Positions 6,795-14,542 of a DNA stretch of 21,864 nucleotides are shown in pieces (the first letter of the stretch is position 1; every line of letters begins with the position of its first letter). Below the pieces are notes generated by a model. It did no database searches, had not been told where the DNA came from, and worked only from the letters and a program-made list of their open reading frames with translations. The position numbers and the translations under genes were made by a program. The stretch comes from JBEKTY01 sp049515555 (GTDB lineage: Bacteria; Planctomycetota; Planctomycetia; Pirellulales; Thermoguttaceae): positions 1 to 21,864 of the forward strand of contig JBEKTY010000140.1 in NCBI GenBank assembly GCA_049515555.1, read 5' to 3'.

Positions 6795-7769
6795 CTAGAG
6801 GTAATCGGCGTAAATCATAACTCGCATCTTGCCGCTACTCGTCACATATCCACGGTACATACCCTCACTGCTGTAGGTCATGGCGAGGTTGCCGTGCCGA
6901 TCGAGCACAATCACTCCGCCTTCTCCGCCGGCATGTCTGATTTTGTCGTGAATGACGATGCGGCTCGCCTGGGCAACCGTCAATTCCTTGTACTCAACAA
7001 GTGCGGCGGTGTCGTGAGCGGCCACGGCGCGAATAAAATACTCGCCGTCGCCGGTGGCGGAGACAGCACAACTGGCGTTGTCAGCGAACGTACCACCACC
7101 AATGATCGGCGAATCGCCCAGCCGGCCGGGCAACTTGCCGGTCATGCCGCCGGTCGAGGTGCCGACCGCCAGGTTGCCGCGAGCGTCCAGGGCTACAGAG
7201 CCGACCGTGCCGAAGCGCGACTCGGCATGCTCGTCCGGGGTCCCGGCATGTTTGCGGAGTTCCTCCTGGAGCAACTGCCAGCGCGACTCGGTGCGGAAGT
7301 AGTCCGGCACGACAGTTTCCGCGCCGTGCCGGCGGGCGAAATCATCGGCAGCCTGACCGATGATGAGCACATGCTTCGAGCGGTCCATCACCAAACGCGC
7401 CGCGATGATGGGGTTCTTGACGGTTGTCACGCCGGCCACGGCCCCGGCTTTGCGGGTAGCGCCGTCCATCACGGCGGCGTCGAGTTCAATTCGGCCGTCG
7501 CGGGCGAACGCGGCCCCTTTGCCGGCGTTGAATAGCGGCGAGTCCTCCAGCGAGCAGACGGCGGCGACCACCGCGTCCAGGTTGCTCGCACCGTCTCTCT
7601 TCAGCACGGCATATCCGGCCTGCAATGCGGCTTCGAGGGCTTCGCAATACACTGCATGACGGCTGGAATCCATCATTTCCGGGGAAATCACCCCGGCCCC
7701 GCCATGTACTGCGAGGATACAGTCGTCGGCCTTATCGAGCGGTGGCGAGGATGTGTTCGAAGTGTTCAT
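6795..7769 (-). CDS. iaaA: isoaspartyl peptidase / plant-type L-asparaginase
   Basis: This is an N-terminal nucleophile hydrolase that removes N-terminal isoaspartyl (beta-Asp) residues from dipeptides and hydrolyses asparagine. The 324-residue product starts at ATG 7769, directly after the stop of the transporter (TAAATG). Motifs include AVHGGAGVISPE (about 20-31) and NAGKGAAF (81-88). The autocleavage site is GTVGSVALD, with Thr188 as the nucleophile. Thr206 (GTSTGG), Arg216 and Asp219 (GRLGDSP) and Thr239-Gly240 (ATGDGE) lie at the same spacing as Thr179, Thr197, Arg207, Asp210 and Thr230-Gly231 of E. coli IaaA, so the active site looks complete. There is no signal peptide, so it acts in the cytoplasm. 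Its likely role is cleaving peptides imported by the neighbouring transporter. Confidence 0.93.
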   Translation of the reverse strand: MNTSNTSSPPLDKADDCILAVHGGAGVISPEMMDSSRHAVYCEALEAALQAGYAVLKRDGASNLDAVVAAVCSLEDSPLFNAGKGAAFARDGRIELDAAVMDGATRKAGAVAGVTTVKNPIIAARLVMDRSKHVLIIGQAADDFARRHGAETVVPDYFRTESRWQLLQEELRKHAGTPDEHAESRFGTVGSVALDARGNLAVGTSTGGMTGKLPGRLGDSPIIGGGTFADNASCAVSATGDGEYFIRAVAAHDTAALVEYKELTVAQASRIVIHDKIRHAGGEGGVIVLDRHGNLAMTYSSEGMYRGYVTSSGKMRVMIYADYL

Positions 7770-9665
7770 TTAACGAGTGCGGCAGGAACGCCAGAGAAAT
7801 AGACCGATAAGTGATGTGGCGATGACGATGAGCAGTTGTCCCGTAGCGCCCGAGCAGAGCGGCGCGCGATCTTGCGGGGCTAGGCCCCCGGCCACGAGTG
7901 CGGCGACCAACACGCCGGCCAAACCTTCGCCGGCCACAAGCCCCGACGCGGCCAGCACGCCCGAGTCGCCTTCGCTGACCGGCCTGCCATGGCGTGAGCG
8001 TTCGACCAGTGCCCGGACGCAGCCGCCGACATACAGCGGGGCCATCGTGGCCAGCGGCAAGTAGACGCCGATGGCAAAGGCCAGGCCGTTGGCCCCGCTG
8101 AGGATGCCGCACAAGGCGACCCCGCCCCCGCTGAAAACCAGCCGCCACGGCAGGTTTCCGGAGAGCACCCCTTCAATGATCGTTTTCATGAGCGTGGCCT
8201 GCGGAGCAGGCATCTCGGGCGATCCAAACCCATAAGCCTTGGCCAAAAGCGTCAGGGTGGCGGCGATGGCCCAACATGCGGATGCCGCGCCGAGCAATTG
8301 TCCGAACTGTTGTTTCGCAGGCGTGGCGCCAACGAGATAGCCGGTCTTGAGGTCCTGGGAAATGTCGCCGGCCTTCGAGGCTGCAATGGCCACGACGGTG
8401 CCGACCGTGAGCACGGCGGCCTGAGCCCCAAGATCGGTCCAGCCCGCAGCCGCGAACAGGGCCGCGGTTCCCAGCAAGGTAACCAGCGTGATGCCGGAGG
8501 TCGGTTGTGAGGAGACACCAACGATGCCCACGATCCGAGCGGCCACGGTTACGAACATGATTCCGAACAGTGCGATGCCTGCCGAGCAGACGAGCCGCGG
8601 TCCCATTCCCACGTTGCCACCTAGGATGCCCGGTATCAGCGCCGGCACGAGGATCACAACGGCAATAGCGCCAAAGACAAACGCGCCGGACAGGTCGCGG
8701 TCGGTGCGCGGTGAGGCATTGCCCCGGTTGGCGGATGACTTGGATCGCATCCCTCGGACCACCGCTGCAAAGGCCGAAGCCATCGTTGGCAGCCCGCGGA
8801 GCACGGTGAGAATCCCGGCCGTGGCCACTGCTCCCGCGCCAAGATAACGAACGTACTTGGACCAGATTTCATCGGCGGACATATCGGCAATCAGCTTGCC
8901 CGCTTCAGGCGTCAACGGGCTGCTCAACCCATTGCCCATCCAGGCGATCAGCGGGATGAGAGCCAGCGACGAGAGCAGTGAGCCCGCCACGCAGACCGCG
9001 GACTGCCTGTAGCCGAGGATAAAGCCTACTCCGATCAGCGCCGGGGCAAGCTCCATGGCAAGTTCGGCACGGGGGAGGAACTCTAATGGCACAACCAGCT
9101 TGCCCGGAACGAGGAAGAAGAGGCTGATGACCAGCTTTACTGTGGCCCCGACGGCGATGCCGGCGAAGATCCAGCTGCTTCCGGCGACGCCTTTGGTGGT
9201 TGCAAAGAGAACTTCGGCGCATGCGGTGCCTTCGGGATAGGGAAGTTCATCGCGCGACTCGACGATCAGCAACCGGCGGAGAGGAATCATCGCTGCCAGG
9301 CCGAGCAGGCCGCCGAGGAAGCACAATGCAACGATTTGCAGGTATGGCGGAGCAACTCCCCAGAGAAACAATGCCGGCAAGGTAAAGATCGAACCGGTGA
9401 CCAGGGCCGTGGAGGCCGAGGCGATAGTCTGCGAGAGATTGGCCTCCAGAATCGTCGTCTTCCGCCCTAGCGCTGCGAAGACGGCCACCGTCATCACGGC
9501 CGCCGGAATCGAGGCCGAGACCGTCATACCCACGCGCAGGCCCAAGTATGCATTCGCGGCGCCAAAAACCACGCCCAGCACGAGGCCCGTAACGACGGCC
9601 TTGACGGTGAATTCGGCCAGTGGTTTGCGTTCGGTTTCCAATGAGGGTGCCTCAACCTTTACCAA
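7770..9665 (-). CDS. OPT-family oligopeptide transporter
   Basis: The product is a 631-residue polytopic membrane protein of the OPT superfamily (prokaryotic OPT branch), which imports small peptides or metal chelates, probably with protons. Family marks are the first helix region GAANAYLGLRVGMTVSASIP (about 35-54), NLSQTIASAS (76-85), LPYPEGTACAEVL (141-153) and GDISQDLKTGYLVGATPAK in the second half. About 14-16 hydrophobic segments can be seen. The start is TTG 9665, the only candidate before the first helix; it lies about 16 bases after the predicted transcription start and its ribosome binding site is weak. The stop TAA is immediately followed by the peptidase ATG, so the two are translationally coupled. 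Confident on family, less so on substrate. Confidence 0.9.
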   Translation of the reverse strand: MVKVEAPSLETERKPLAEFTVKAVVTGLVLGVVFGAANAYLGLRVGMTVSASIPAAVMTVAVFAALGRKTTILEANLSQTIASASTALVTGSIFTLPALFLWGVAPPYLQIVALCFLGGLLGLAAMIPLRRLLIVESRDELPYPEGTACAEVLFATTKGVAGSSWIFAGIAVGATVKLVISLFFLVPGKLVVPLEFLPRAELAMELAPALIGVGFILGYRQSAVCVAGSLLSSLALIPLIAWMGNGLSSPLTPEAGKLIADMSADEIWSKYVRYLGAGAVATAGILTVLRGLPTMASAFAAVVRGMRSKSSANRGNASPRTDRDLSGAFVFGAIAVVILVPALIPGILGGNVGMGPRLVCSAGIALFGIMFVTVAARIVGIVGVSSQPTSGITLVTLLGTAALFAAAGWTDLGAQAAVLTVGTVVAIAASKAGDISQDLKTGYLVGATPAKQQFGQLLGAASACWAIAATLTLLAKAYGFGSPEMPAPQATLMKTIIEGVLSGNLPWRLVFSGGGVALCGILSGANGLAFAIGVYLPLATMAPLYVGGCVRALVERSRHGRPVSEGDSGVLAASGLVAGEGLAGVLVAALVAGGLAPQDRAPLCSGATGQLLIVIATSLIGLFLWRSCRTR

Positions 9666-9688
9666 TGCGTCGACTCGGATGTTCGCGT

Positions 9689-9716
9689 ATTATACGATTG
9701 GAAGGTCGTTAGGCAA
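9689..9716 (-). promoter_or_regulatory. sigma70-like promoter for the transporter-peptidase pair
   Basis: On the minus strand, TTGCCT (9716-9711, 4 of 6 to the -35 consensus) is followed by a 16-base spacer and a perfect TATAAT (9694-9689). Transcription would start near 9682, about 16 bases before the TTG start codon. It lies in the 154-base gap downstream of the FGE-fold gene, which is on the same strand. Confidence 0.6.
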
Positions 9717-9819
9717 GCGACTCCGGGACCGAACGTTGCTCTCGCTTGCAAGCGCGAATGGCCTTGGTTACCGCACTTGATTCAGAGGCCGGCCGCACCG
9801 AAGAAGTACCCGCCACTAA

Positions 9820-10830
9820 TCACTCGTCTCTCGCCGTTCTGAACCCGAGATTCACGCATCGACTTACCGGCGTATTCCAGTTGCGGAACGAGGCGCGAGC
9901 CCAGATCGGAAAAGTATTCCAGGCGCCGCCTCGCCGCACGCGACGGATGCCCGTCGCTGGCCCCTTCGGATCGTCCACGGGCGACTTCGAGTAGTAATCC
10001 TCGCCATACCAATCGGCGCACCACTCCCACGCGTTCCCGTGCATGTCGTAAAGGCCCCAGCGGTTCGGCCGGAAACTACCCACCGGCGCGGTGAACGGGT
10101 TGCTCGCGTCCTTGGGGATCTTCAGATTCTGGACGGCCGGAAAACAGGCCCTGCCCCCTGAATGCGTCGTCTTGGCTGCTTTGGCCAGCCCGGTCGGATC
10201 GTCGCCGAAATTGTAGCGCGTGTCGGTGCCGGCGCGACAGGCATACTCCCACTCGGCTTCGGTCGGCAGGCGGTACGTCTTGCCCTCCTGACGGCTGAGC
10301 CACTGGCAGAAGGCGACGGCGTCGTTCCAGGTGACGTTGAGTACCGGATGGTCGTCGGTCTGCGGGAAGCCGGGGTTGTGCCAATTGAACTGGGGTCGCC
10401 GCCCTTCGCACGTGCCAATCTCCGGGTTGTAGCCCCAGCCGCCGGTGCCGTCTCGTTCGGCTTCGGTCTTGTAGCTGCTCGCCTCGGTGAATTTGCGAAA
10501 CTGGCCCACCGTCACCTTATGCGCGCCGAGGAGAAATGGTTTCGTAATCCGCACGCGATGTCGGGGATATTCATCCTTGAACTCCTCCAGCTGCCGGTGG
10601 TACTCCGGGAATGTCTTGACCACCTCTTCCGCCGCCTCAACGCCGCCCATCATGAACTCGCCGGCTGGTATCAGCTTGAGTTTCATGCCGATCGAGTTGG
10701 TGATTTCGGCGGGCTGAGTCTCGCGCACGGTCTCCGCGCAAATCGCCGCACTCGAAATCACGAAAAGACAAGGCGCAAGCACCCATGGCAGAACGAGTCG
10801 ATTGCTTGGATTGTTCGTGAAGGGCATCAT
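9820..10830 (-). CDS. secreted SUMF1/FGE-fold protein without the FGE cysteine pair
   Basis: The product is 336 residues from ATG 10830 (a second ATG follows at 10827). Residues 11-32 form a Sec signal peptide (LVLPWVLAPCLFVISSAAICA). The FGE-sulfatase domain begins at NSIGMKLKLIPAGEFMMG (45-62). It continues with KVTVGQFRKFTE, HPVLNVTWNDAVAFCQWLS, YRLPTEAEWEYACRAGT, GLYDMHGNAWEWCADW and RVRRGGAWN, ending NLGFRTARDE. Formylglycine-generating enzymes use two cysteines after the RGGSW motif; here that region is RGGAWNTFPIWARASFRNW and lacks both, with only Cys325 nearby. It is therefore more likely a non-catalytic, ligand-binding member, a type abundant in Planctomycetota. The start codon overlaps the stop of a possible leader ORF (TGATG). 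The frame is open further upstream, to 10998, but without a clear ribosome binding site. Confidence 0.85.
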   Translation of the reverse strand: MMPFTNNPSNRLVLPWVLAPCLFVISSAAICAETVRETQPAEITNSIGMKLKLIPAGEFMMGGVEAAEEVVKTFPEYHRQLEEFKDEYPRHRVRITKPFLLGAHKVTVGQFRKFTEASSYKTEAERDGTGGWGYNPEIGTCEGRRPQFNWHNPGFPQTDDHPVLNVTWNDAVAFCQWLSRQEGKTYRLPTEAEWEYACRAGTDTRYNFGDDPTGLAKAAKTTHSGGRACFPAVQNLKIPKDASNPFTAPVGSFRPNRWGLYDMHGNAWEWCADWYGEDYYSKSPVDDPKGPATGIRRVRRGGAWNTFPIWARASFRNWNTPVSRCVNLGFRTARDE

Positions 10831-10916
10831 CAACCAATTTCGGGGAGTGGAAAGGAAAATTGCCACGACAGCAGCGACAAACACGCGAGACCTATCACGA
10901 GTTGTCTTCGATTCAA
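10830..10916 (-). CDS. possible 28-residue leader ORF coupled to the FGE-fold gene
   Basis: A TTG at 10916 has AAAGGA 6 bases upstream and opens a 28-codon frame whose product (RRQLVIGLACLSLLSWQF in its core) looks like a signal peptide or small membrane peptide. Its TGA overlaps the FGE-fold ATG as TGATG, a common arrangement for coupled translation. It could be a leader peptide, a tiny exported peptide, or the displaced N-terminus of an ancestral protein after a frameshift. No homologue is known to me. Confidence 0.3.
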   Translation of the reverse strand: MNRRQLVIGLACLSLLSWQFSFPLPEIG

Positions 10917-10954
10917 GGGATGTTCCTTTCATCCGATATTCCCATTTGGACTCC

Positions 10955-10973
10955 GCTCGGATACGCTCCGAGC
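10955..10973. promoter_or_regulatory. inverted repeat upstream of the FGE-fold gene
   Basis: GCTCGGA (10955-10961) and TCCGAGC (10967-10973) are perfect reverse complements around TACGC. The site lies about 40 bases before the leader ORF and 125 bases before the FGE-fold start, where an operator or a 5' leader hairpin would sit. The binding factor is unknown. Confidence 0.3.
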
Positions 10974-10998
10974 AGCAATACCGCCCCCATATTAGCAA

Positions 10999-11389
10999 GG
11001 TAGCGCGTCACTTTCCAGCAAACGAGCCGATGCCCCGTTCAGGATTCCAGCATTCCATCCGTAGAGGCACAGAGTCTGTCGCAAGAACCCTTCGTTTTCT
11101 GCAACTGCTGATTGCGTCTTGCTAGAAGGGCAATTTCCGCACCCCGCCACTCCGAGATTGCCGTCTCGTCAATCAAAGCGCCGAAAAGCCGTGAAAACCG
11201 AGGTTCTCGGGAAAGAAGACCAAATCCACTTTCGGTGGGGCCAGCACTAGCCACCTCGCCCTAATGCACAGCGATGTCTTCAACATGTCATGCCAACCTC
11301 GGGGCCGCGGAAGTCGGGCCGGCCGACGCCACTAATCATTCCAAGTCAGACGGTTGGCCGCATCGCATCCGAAGCGTTTCGCGACTGGC
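10999..11389. other. gap upstream of the FGE-fold gene, no gene seen
   Basis: No recognisable gene. A 71-codon minus-strand frame (11254-11039) has no known motif. The composition is less GC-rich than the neighbouring genes. The FGE-fold promoter is probably at the left end, but no strong -35/-10 pair is visible. The palindromic repeat at 11390 closes the gap. Confidence 0.4.
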
Positions 11390-11424
11390 TTGCCTGCGGA
11401 GGTGGGGGTGACCGCCGCAGGCAA
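11390..11424. repeat. dispersed palindromic repeat, best-conserved hairpin copy
   Basis: TTGCCTGCGG (11390-11399) and CCGCAGGCAA (11415-11424) form a perfect 10-base stem. The loop AGGTGGGGGTGACCG can extend the stem with GGT and ACC. Twenty-nine of the 35 bases are identical to the copy at 6664-6692. It lies about 120 bases before the truncated transposase. Confidence 0.75.
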
Positions 11425-11545
11425 TACTTGGGATCGGGCACCATTTTGCTTCGCGACACGGTCGTTTGACGGGGTGTCCGAGGAAGGGTACGGGTCATTT
11501 GTAGTAGCCACTACTTGATCTGACGGTTCTTATCCAGATTACGCT

Positions 11546-12385
11546 ATCCCCTGCCGAGGCGACGTGTTTCACGCCCTCAAAGACGTGCAAGCGTTGGCCA
11601 CGTTCCTGGAAAACCGGGCTTACTCGGCCATTGGTGTCACCGCAGATCAGATGCGGAAGAAGACCCGACTGCGGCGTCGGGGGCAACGCGCACAAAGCGC
11701 CGCAGTGAAACTCGGCCACGCACAGCGGCAGGAAGCCAAGAGCGTTGCTCTGGCCAGCGACGTGGCCAGATTGCTCCAGTGGTTGCGTGAGGACGTGTTG
11801 GCGTTGGCCGGGCCCGATCACACCACGCGCCGCGAACTGTTCGAATTCATCGTCGCTGAACTACGCGCCCGCGAGCCACTCTGCCCGCACCGCATCGGCC
11901 CCGTGGTGCGCGCGTTGACCAATCAGCGCCACGATCTGCGGGCCTTCGCCGTCCAACTTGACCGGCACTTGGCCGCCCTGGCCGCGGAGTTTCAGAGGTC
12001 TGTCGAGACGGTCCGCGCCATGTTCGACATCGAGGTTCTCGAAGCGGACGATCCTGCCCGCTGGCCTCGCGAGCACGCGCTGCGGAGCGAACTTGGTAGC
12101 CAGTTCTTTCTCCTCGGCGCAGCCGTCGCTGAACTGGCCCGCCAAACGGTCCGCGCCAGTTCCGTCATCGAGAACCTCAACAGCCGGCTGCGCAACTACT
12201 TCTTCCTCCGCCGCCATTTGGGACCGGACTATCTGGCCTTGCTGCAGTTCTTCCTCAACCACCGCCGCTTCCTGCGGAGCGAGCGGCCGGAACGGGTCGG
12301 CAAGAGCCCTGCGCAGCTCCTGACCGGCAGATCCCATCCCCACTGGCTAGAGATGCTCGGCTACCGGCGGTTCTCCCGCAATTGA
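11546..12385 (+). pseudogene. DDE-type transposase, 5'-truncated
   Basis: The frame is open from a stop at 11516 to 12385. Recognisable transposase sequence starts near AIPCRGDVFHALKDVQ, where the Asp of GDVFHAL is a likely second catalytic acid. After a long charged helical insertion it reaches SSVIENLNSRLRNYFFLRRH, whose Glu is a likely third catalytic residue, then LALLQFFLNHRRF and a Ser-Pro-Ala-Gln-Leu-Leu ending (HPHWLEMLGY). A GTG at 11564 could start a 273-residue product, but the N-terminal DNA-binding part and first catalytic Asp are missing. I infer a truncated, inactive copy. I recognise the type from planctomycete genomes but cannot name the IS family. No terminal inverted repeats were found on either side. 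Confidence 0.7.
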
Positions 12386-12532
12386 CCCTGCCCTGTGGGC
12401 ATCCCCATCCACTAACCCCTCCCGGGCGACGCCCGCGGTCCGCAGTTGTCACCCGAAAGGGGGCGAACTTGAACCATGCCGAAATTTCCTATCCTTAAGC
12501 CAATTTTCCGAACGACCGGCCCCCGTTCTTGT

Positions 12533-12561
12533 TTGACTTTGGCACGGCCGTTCATTACTCT
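12533..12561 (+). promoter_or_regulatory. weak candidate promoter for the TIM-barrel gene
   Basis: TTGACT (12533-12538, 5 of 6 to the -35 consensus) is followed by a 17-base spacer and TACTCT (12556-12561, only 3 of 6 to -10). Transcription would start near 12568, about 30 bases before ATG 12598. The same TTGACT hexamer appears in the candidate promoter of the downstream operon. Confidence 0.3.
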
Positions 12562-12597
12562 TCGGATTGTAACCAACCCTTTGCAAGGAGACCGATT

Positions 12598-14307
12598 ATG
12601 ATGCAGCGATTGTCGGTCGTGGCGACCCTGTCGGCCGTCGTCCTGTCGGCCCTCGCGGTCACGGCTGCGGCCGCCGAGCCGCGGGTCAGGCTGGCCCGCA
12701 ATGGAGCGGTGCTGCTGAACGGCAAACCGTTCCTGCCGATCTTTGTCTGGGACCAGCCGGCCAGCCTTTATGAAATGCAGAAGGGCCTGGGCATGAACAC
12801 CATCCACCTTTCGATGCAGAAGGAGGAGACCATCAAGGGCGACCTGGACAAGTTGCAGTCGCTCGGCCTCTTGGGCCTGCCGCCAGCCACGGCGTTCTCG
12901 GCCGAGGTCAAAGGTCACCCGGCTGCCCTGGCCTGGACCGTCGAACACGAGCCGAACTCGGCCGTCCCGGGGGCCTACAAGGCGGACCTCTCGGCCGATC
13001 CGACGGCCATTTGGATCGAGGGCGAAAAGCCGAAGACTAATACGATCAAGCCGGCCACGCCCTGGCTCAACCTGGAATCCAATCAGCTCTCCGGCGGGCA
13101 TTGGCTGACGGCCTTGGGGACGGACCCCTCGGGCCAGGCGGTCTACGAGTTTGAGGCCGCCAAGGACGGCCAGTACAACCTCTGGGTCCGCGAGTTCGCC
13201 AAGAATTGGGCCAACCCGACCCGCTGGCAGATCGACCAGTCGCCGGCCCAGGACACGCCGCGCAGCCTCCGGTCCGTCAGCGAGGGCAGGGCCGACCTCG
13301 GCGCGGGCCGCGGCGTCTACTGGTGCAAGTACGGCCAGGTCGAGTTGAAAGCCGACAAGCACACCCTGACGGTGTCGGTCGTTCCGGGCCGCACGGTCGG
13401 CTCGGCAGACGCGGAACCGGCCAAGGACGTGATCTGGGCGGTCGACGCCTTCTGCCTGACCACGGCCAACGCGCCGCCGAAGACGGTCGTGATCGAGCCG
13501 ACGCCCATTAGCCCGCCGGAGGTCGAAAAGGCCGCTTACGAGAAGCTCAAGGCCGCCGATCCGCAGGCCCTGGCCTGGAACATCCTGGGCGCCGGCTTTT
13601 TCCCGCCTTACAGCAACAAGCTGGCCCGGCACTATTATGACGACTGGTCGAAATATACGGATATTACCTCATTTGATCTCTACCCGGTCACCGGCTGGGA
13701 CGCGCCGGGCAATTTGCCGCACGTCGGCCTGGCGACCCGCAAGCTGGTCAGCCTGAGCCGGCCGGGCGAGCCGGTCTGGACTATTGTCGAGGCCTCCGAC
13801 CAGCAGTTGTCTTGGACCTCGCCGCGGACCCGCGGCTCAACGGGTCAGGAGATGCGGGCCGAGGTCTGGAGCGCGGTGGCCAACGGGGCCAAGGGCATCG
13901 GCTATTTCACCATTGCCTTCGGCCGGGGCAAGAACTTCCAGTGGAACCACCTGACCGAAGAGATCCAGGCCGAACTGAAGCGGACCAACGCCGAGCTGAC
14001 CGAGTTGGCCGGCCCGATCGTCCTGGGCGACACCCGGAAGACTCTGGTCGTGAGCGGCGACGAGACCAAGGACCAGGCCGCCGAGGGCCGGGCCATTCAG
14101 GCCATCCGCAAGGATTACGAAGGCAAGAGCTACGTCATCGCCGTGAACGTGACGCGCGAGGCGGCCCGACCGACCTTCAAGCTCGACTCGGCCCCGGGGG
14201 CCACGGCCGCGCTCTTCAAGGAAAGCCGCAGGATCGACCTCAAGGATGGCTCCTTCAGCGACGACTTCAAGCCGCTCGATGTGCATGTTTACGTCATAGT
14301 AAAGTAG
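12598..14307 (+). CDS. exported TIM-barrel glycoside-hydrolase-like protein with an inserted beta-rich domain
   Basis: The product is 569 residues; ATG 12598 is chosen because AAGGAG ends 7 bases upstream (a second ATG is at 12601). Residues 1-26 are a signal peptide ending AAAA before EPRVRLARNG. The barrel starts with LLNGKPFLPIFVWDQP, GLGMNTIHLS and LAWTVEHEPNS (Glu118 in an EPN motif like the acid/base of clan-A hydrolases). After residue 130 an extra domain is inserted (DPTAIWIEGE through VDAFCLTT, about 134-289), resembling a carbohydrate-binding jelly roll. The barrel resumes at PPEVEKAAYEKLKAADPQ, AWNILG, FDLYPVTGW and EPVWTIVEAS (Glu398, nucleophile-like), then GAKGIGYFTI. A C-terminal beta domain follows. 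Substrate unknown. Confidence 0.75.
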   Translation: MMQRLSVVATLSAVVLSALAVTAAAAEPRVRLARNGAVLLNGKPFLPIFVWDQPASLYEMQKGLGMNTIHLSMQKEETIKGDLDKLQSLGLLGLPPATAFSAEVKGHPAALAWTVEHEPNSAVPGAYKADLSADPTAIWIEGEKPKTNTIKPATPWLNLESNQLSGGHWLTALGTDPSGQAVYEFEAAKDGQYNLWVREFAKNWANPTRWQIDQSPAQDTPRSLRSVSEGRADLGAGRGVYWCKYGQVELKADKHTLTVSVVPGRTVGSADAEPAKDVIWAVDAFCLTTANAPPKTVVIEPTPISPPEVEKAAYEKLKAADPQALAWNILGAGFFPPYSNKLARHYYDDWSKYTDITSFDLYPVTGWDAPGNLPHVGLATRKLVSLSRPGEPVWTIVEASDQQLSWTSPRTRGSTGQEMRAEVWSAVANGAKGIGYFTIAFGRGKNFQWNHLTEEIQAELKRTNAELTELAGPIVLGDTRKTLVVSGDETKDQAAEGRAIQAIRKDYEGKSYVIAVNVTREAARPTFKLDSAPGATAALFKESRRIDLKDGSFSDDFKPLDVHVYVIVK

Positions 14308-14464
14308 TTCCAGTCGCCGCAAGAGAACATTATGGCCGCCAGACGGGTTCGCCAACCGGCCGCGCATCTACTACGACGCCCGCCTTGCGCTCGCCGTTGA
14401 GCTGGGACACGACCTGCGGCCATGCAAAGCACGACGTCCGCGGGCATCGCGGGTCTGGTTGTGC

Positions 14465-14493
14465 TTGACTGGAGAAATAAGGCCCAACATACT
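14465..14493 (+). promoter_or_regulatory. candidate sigma70-like promoter of the propeller-cytochrome operon
   Basis: TTGACT (14465-14470, 5 of 6) is followed by a 17-base spacer and CATACT (14488-14493, 4 of 6). Transcription would start near 14500, leaving about 43 bases before ATG 14543, which has GAGG 6 bases upstream. The fit supports 14543 over the later ATG at 14633. Confidence 0.45.
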
Positions 14494-14542
14494 GTGAAAG
14501 GCTACCTGCCGTGTTTGCGTGTTAACCTCGACGAGGCGCTGC

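Noticed and set aside
12423..12435. CGGGC-GAC-GCCCG hairpin after the truncated transposase as a terminator
   Set aside because: A 5-base stem with no following T-run; too weak to call.
12412..13632. A 406-codon minus-strand open frame
   Set aside because: Antisense to the TIM-barrel gene, Arg/Gly/Val-rich with no motif; a high-GC shadow.
14308..14464. An open plus-strand frame with plausible residues (RPRIYYDARLALAVELGHDL)
   Set aside because: No start codon or ribosome site in frame and no family recognised; may be a gene scrap but cannot be supported.
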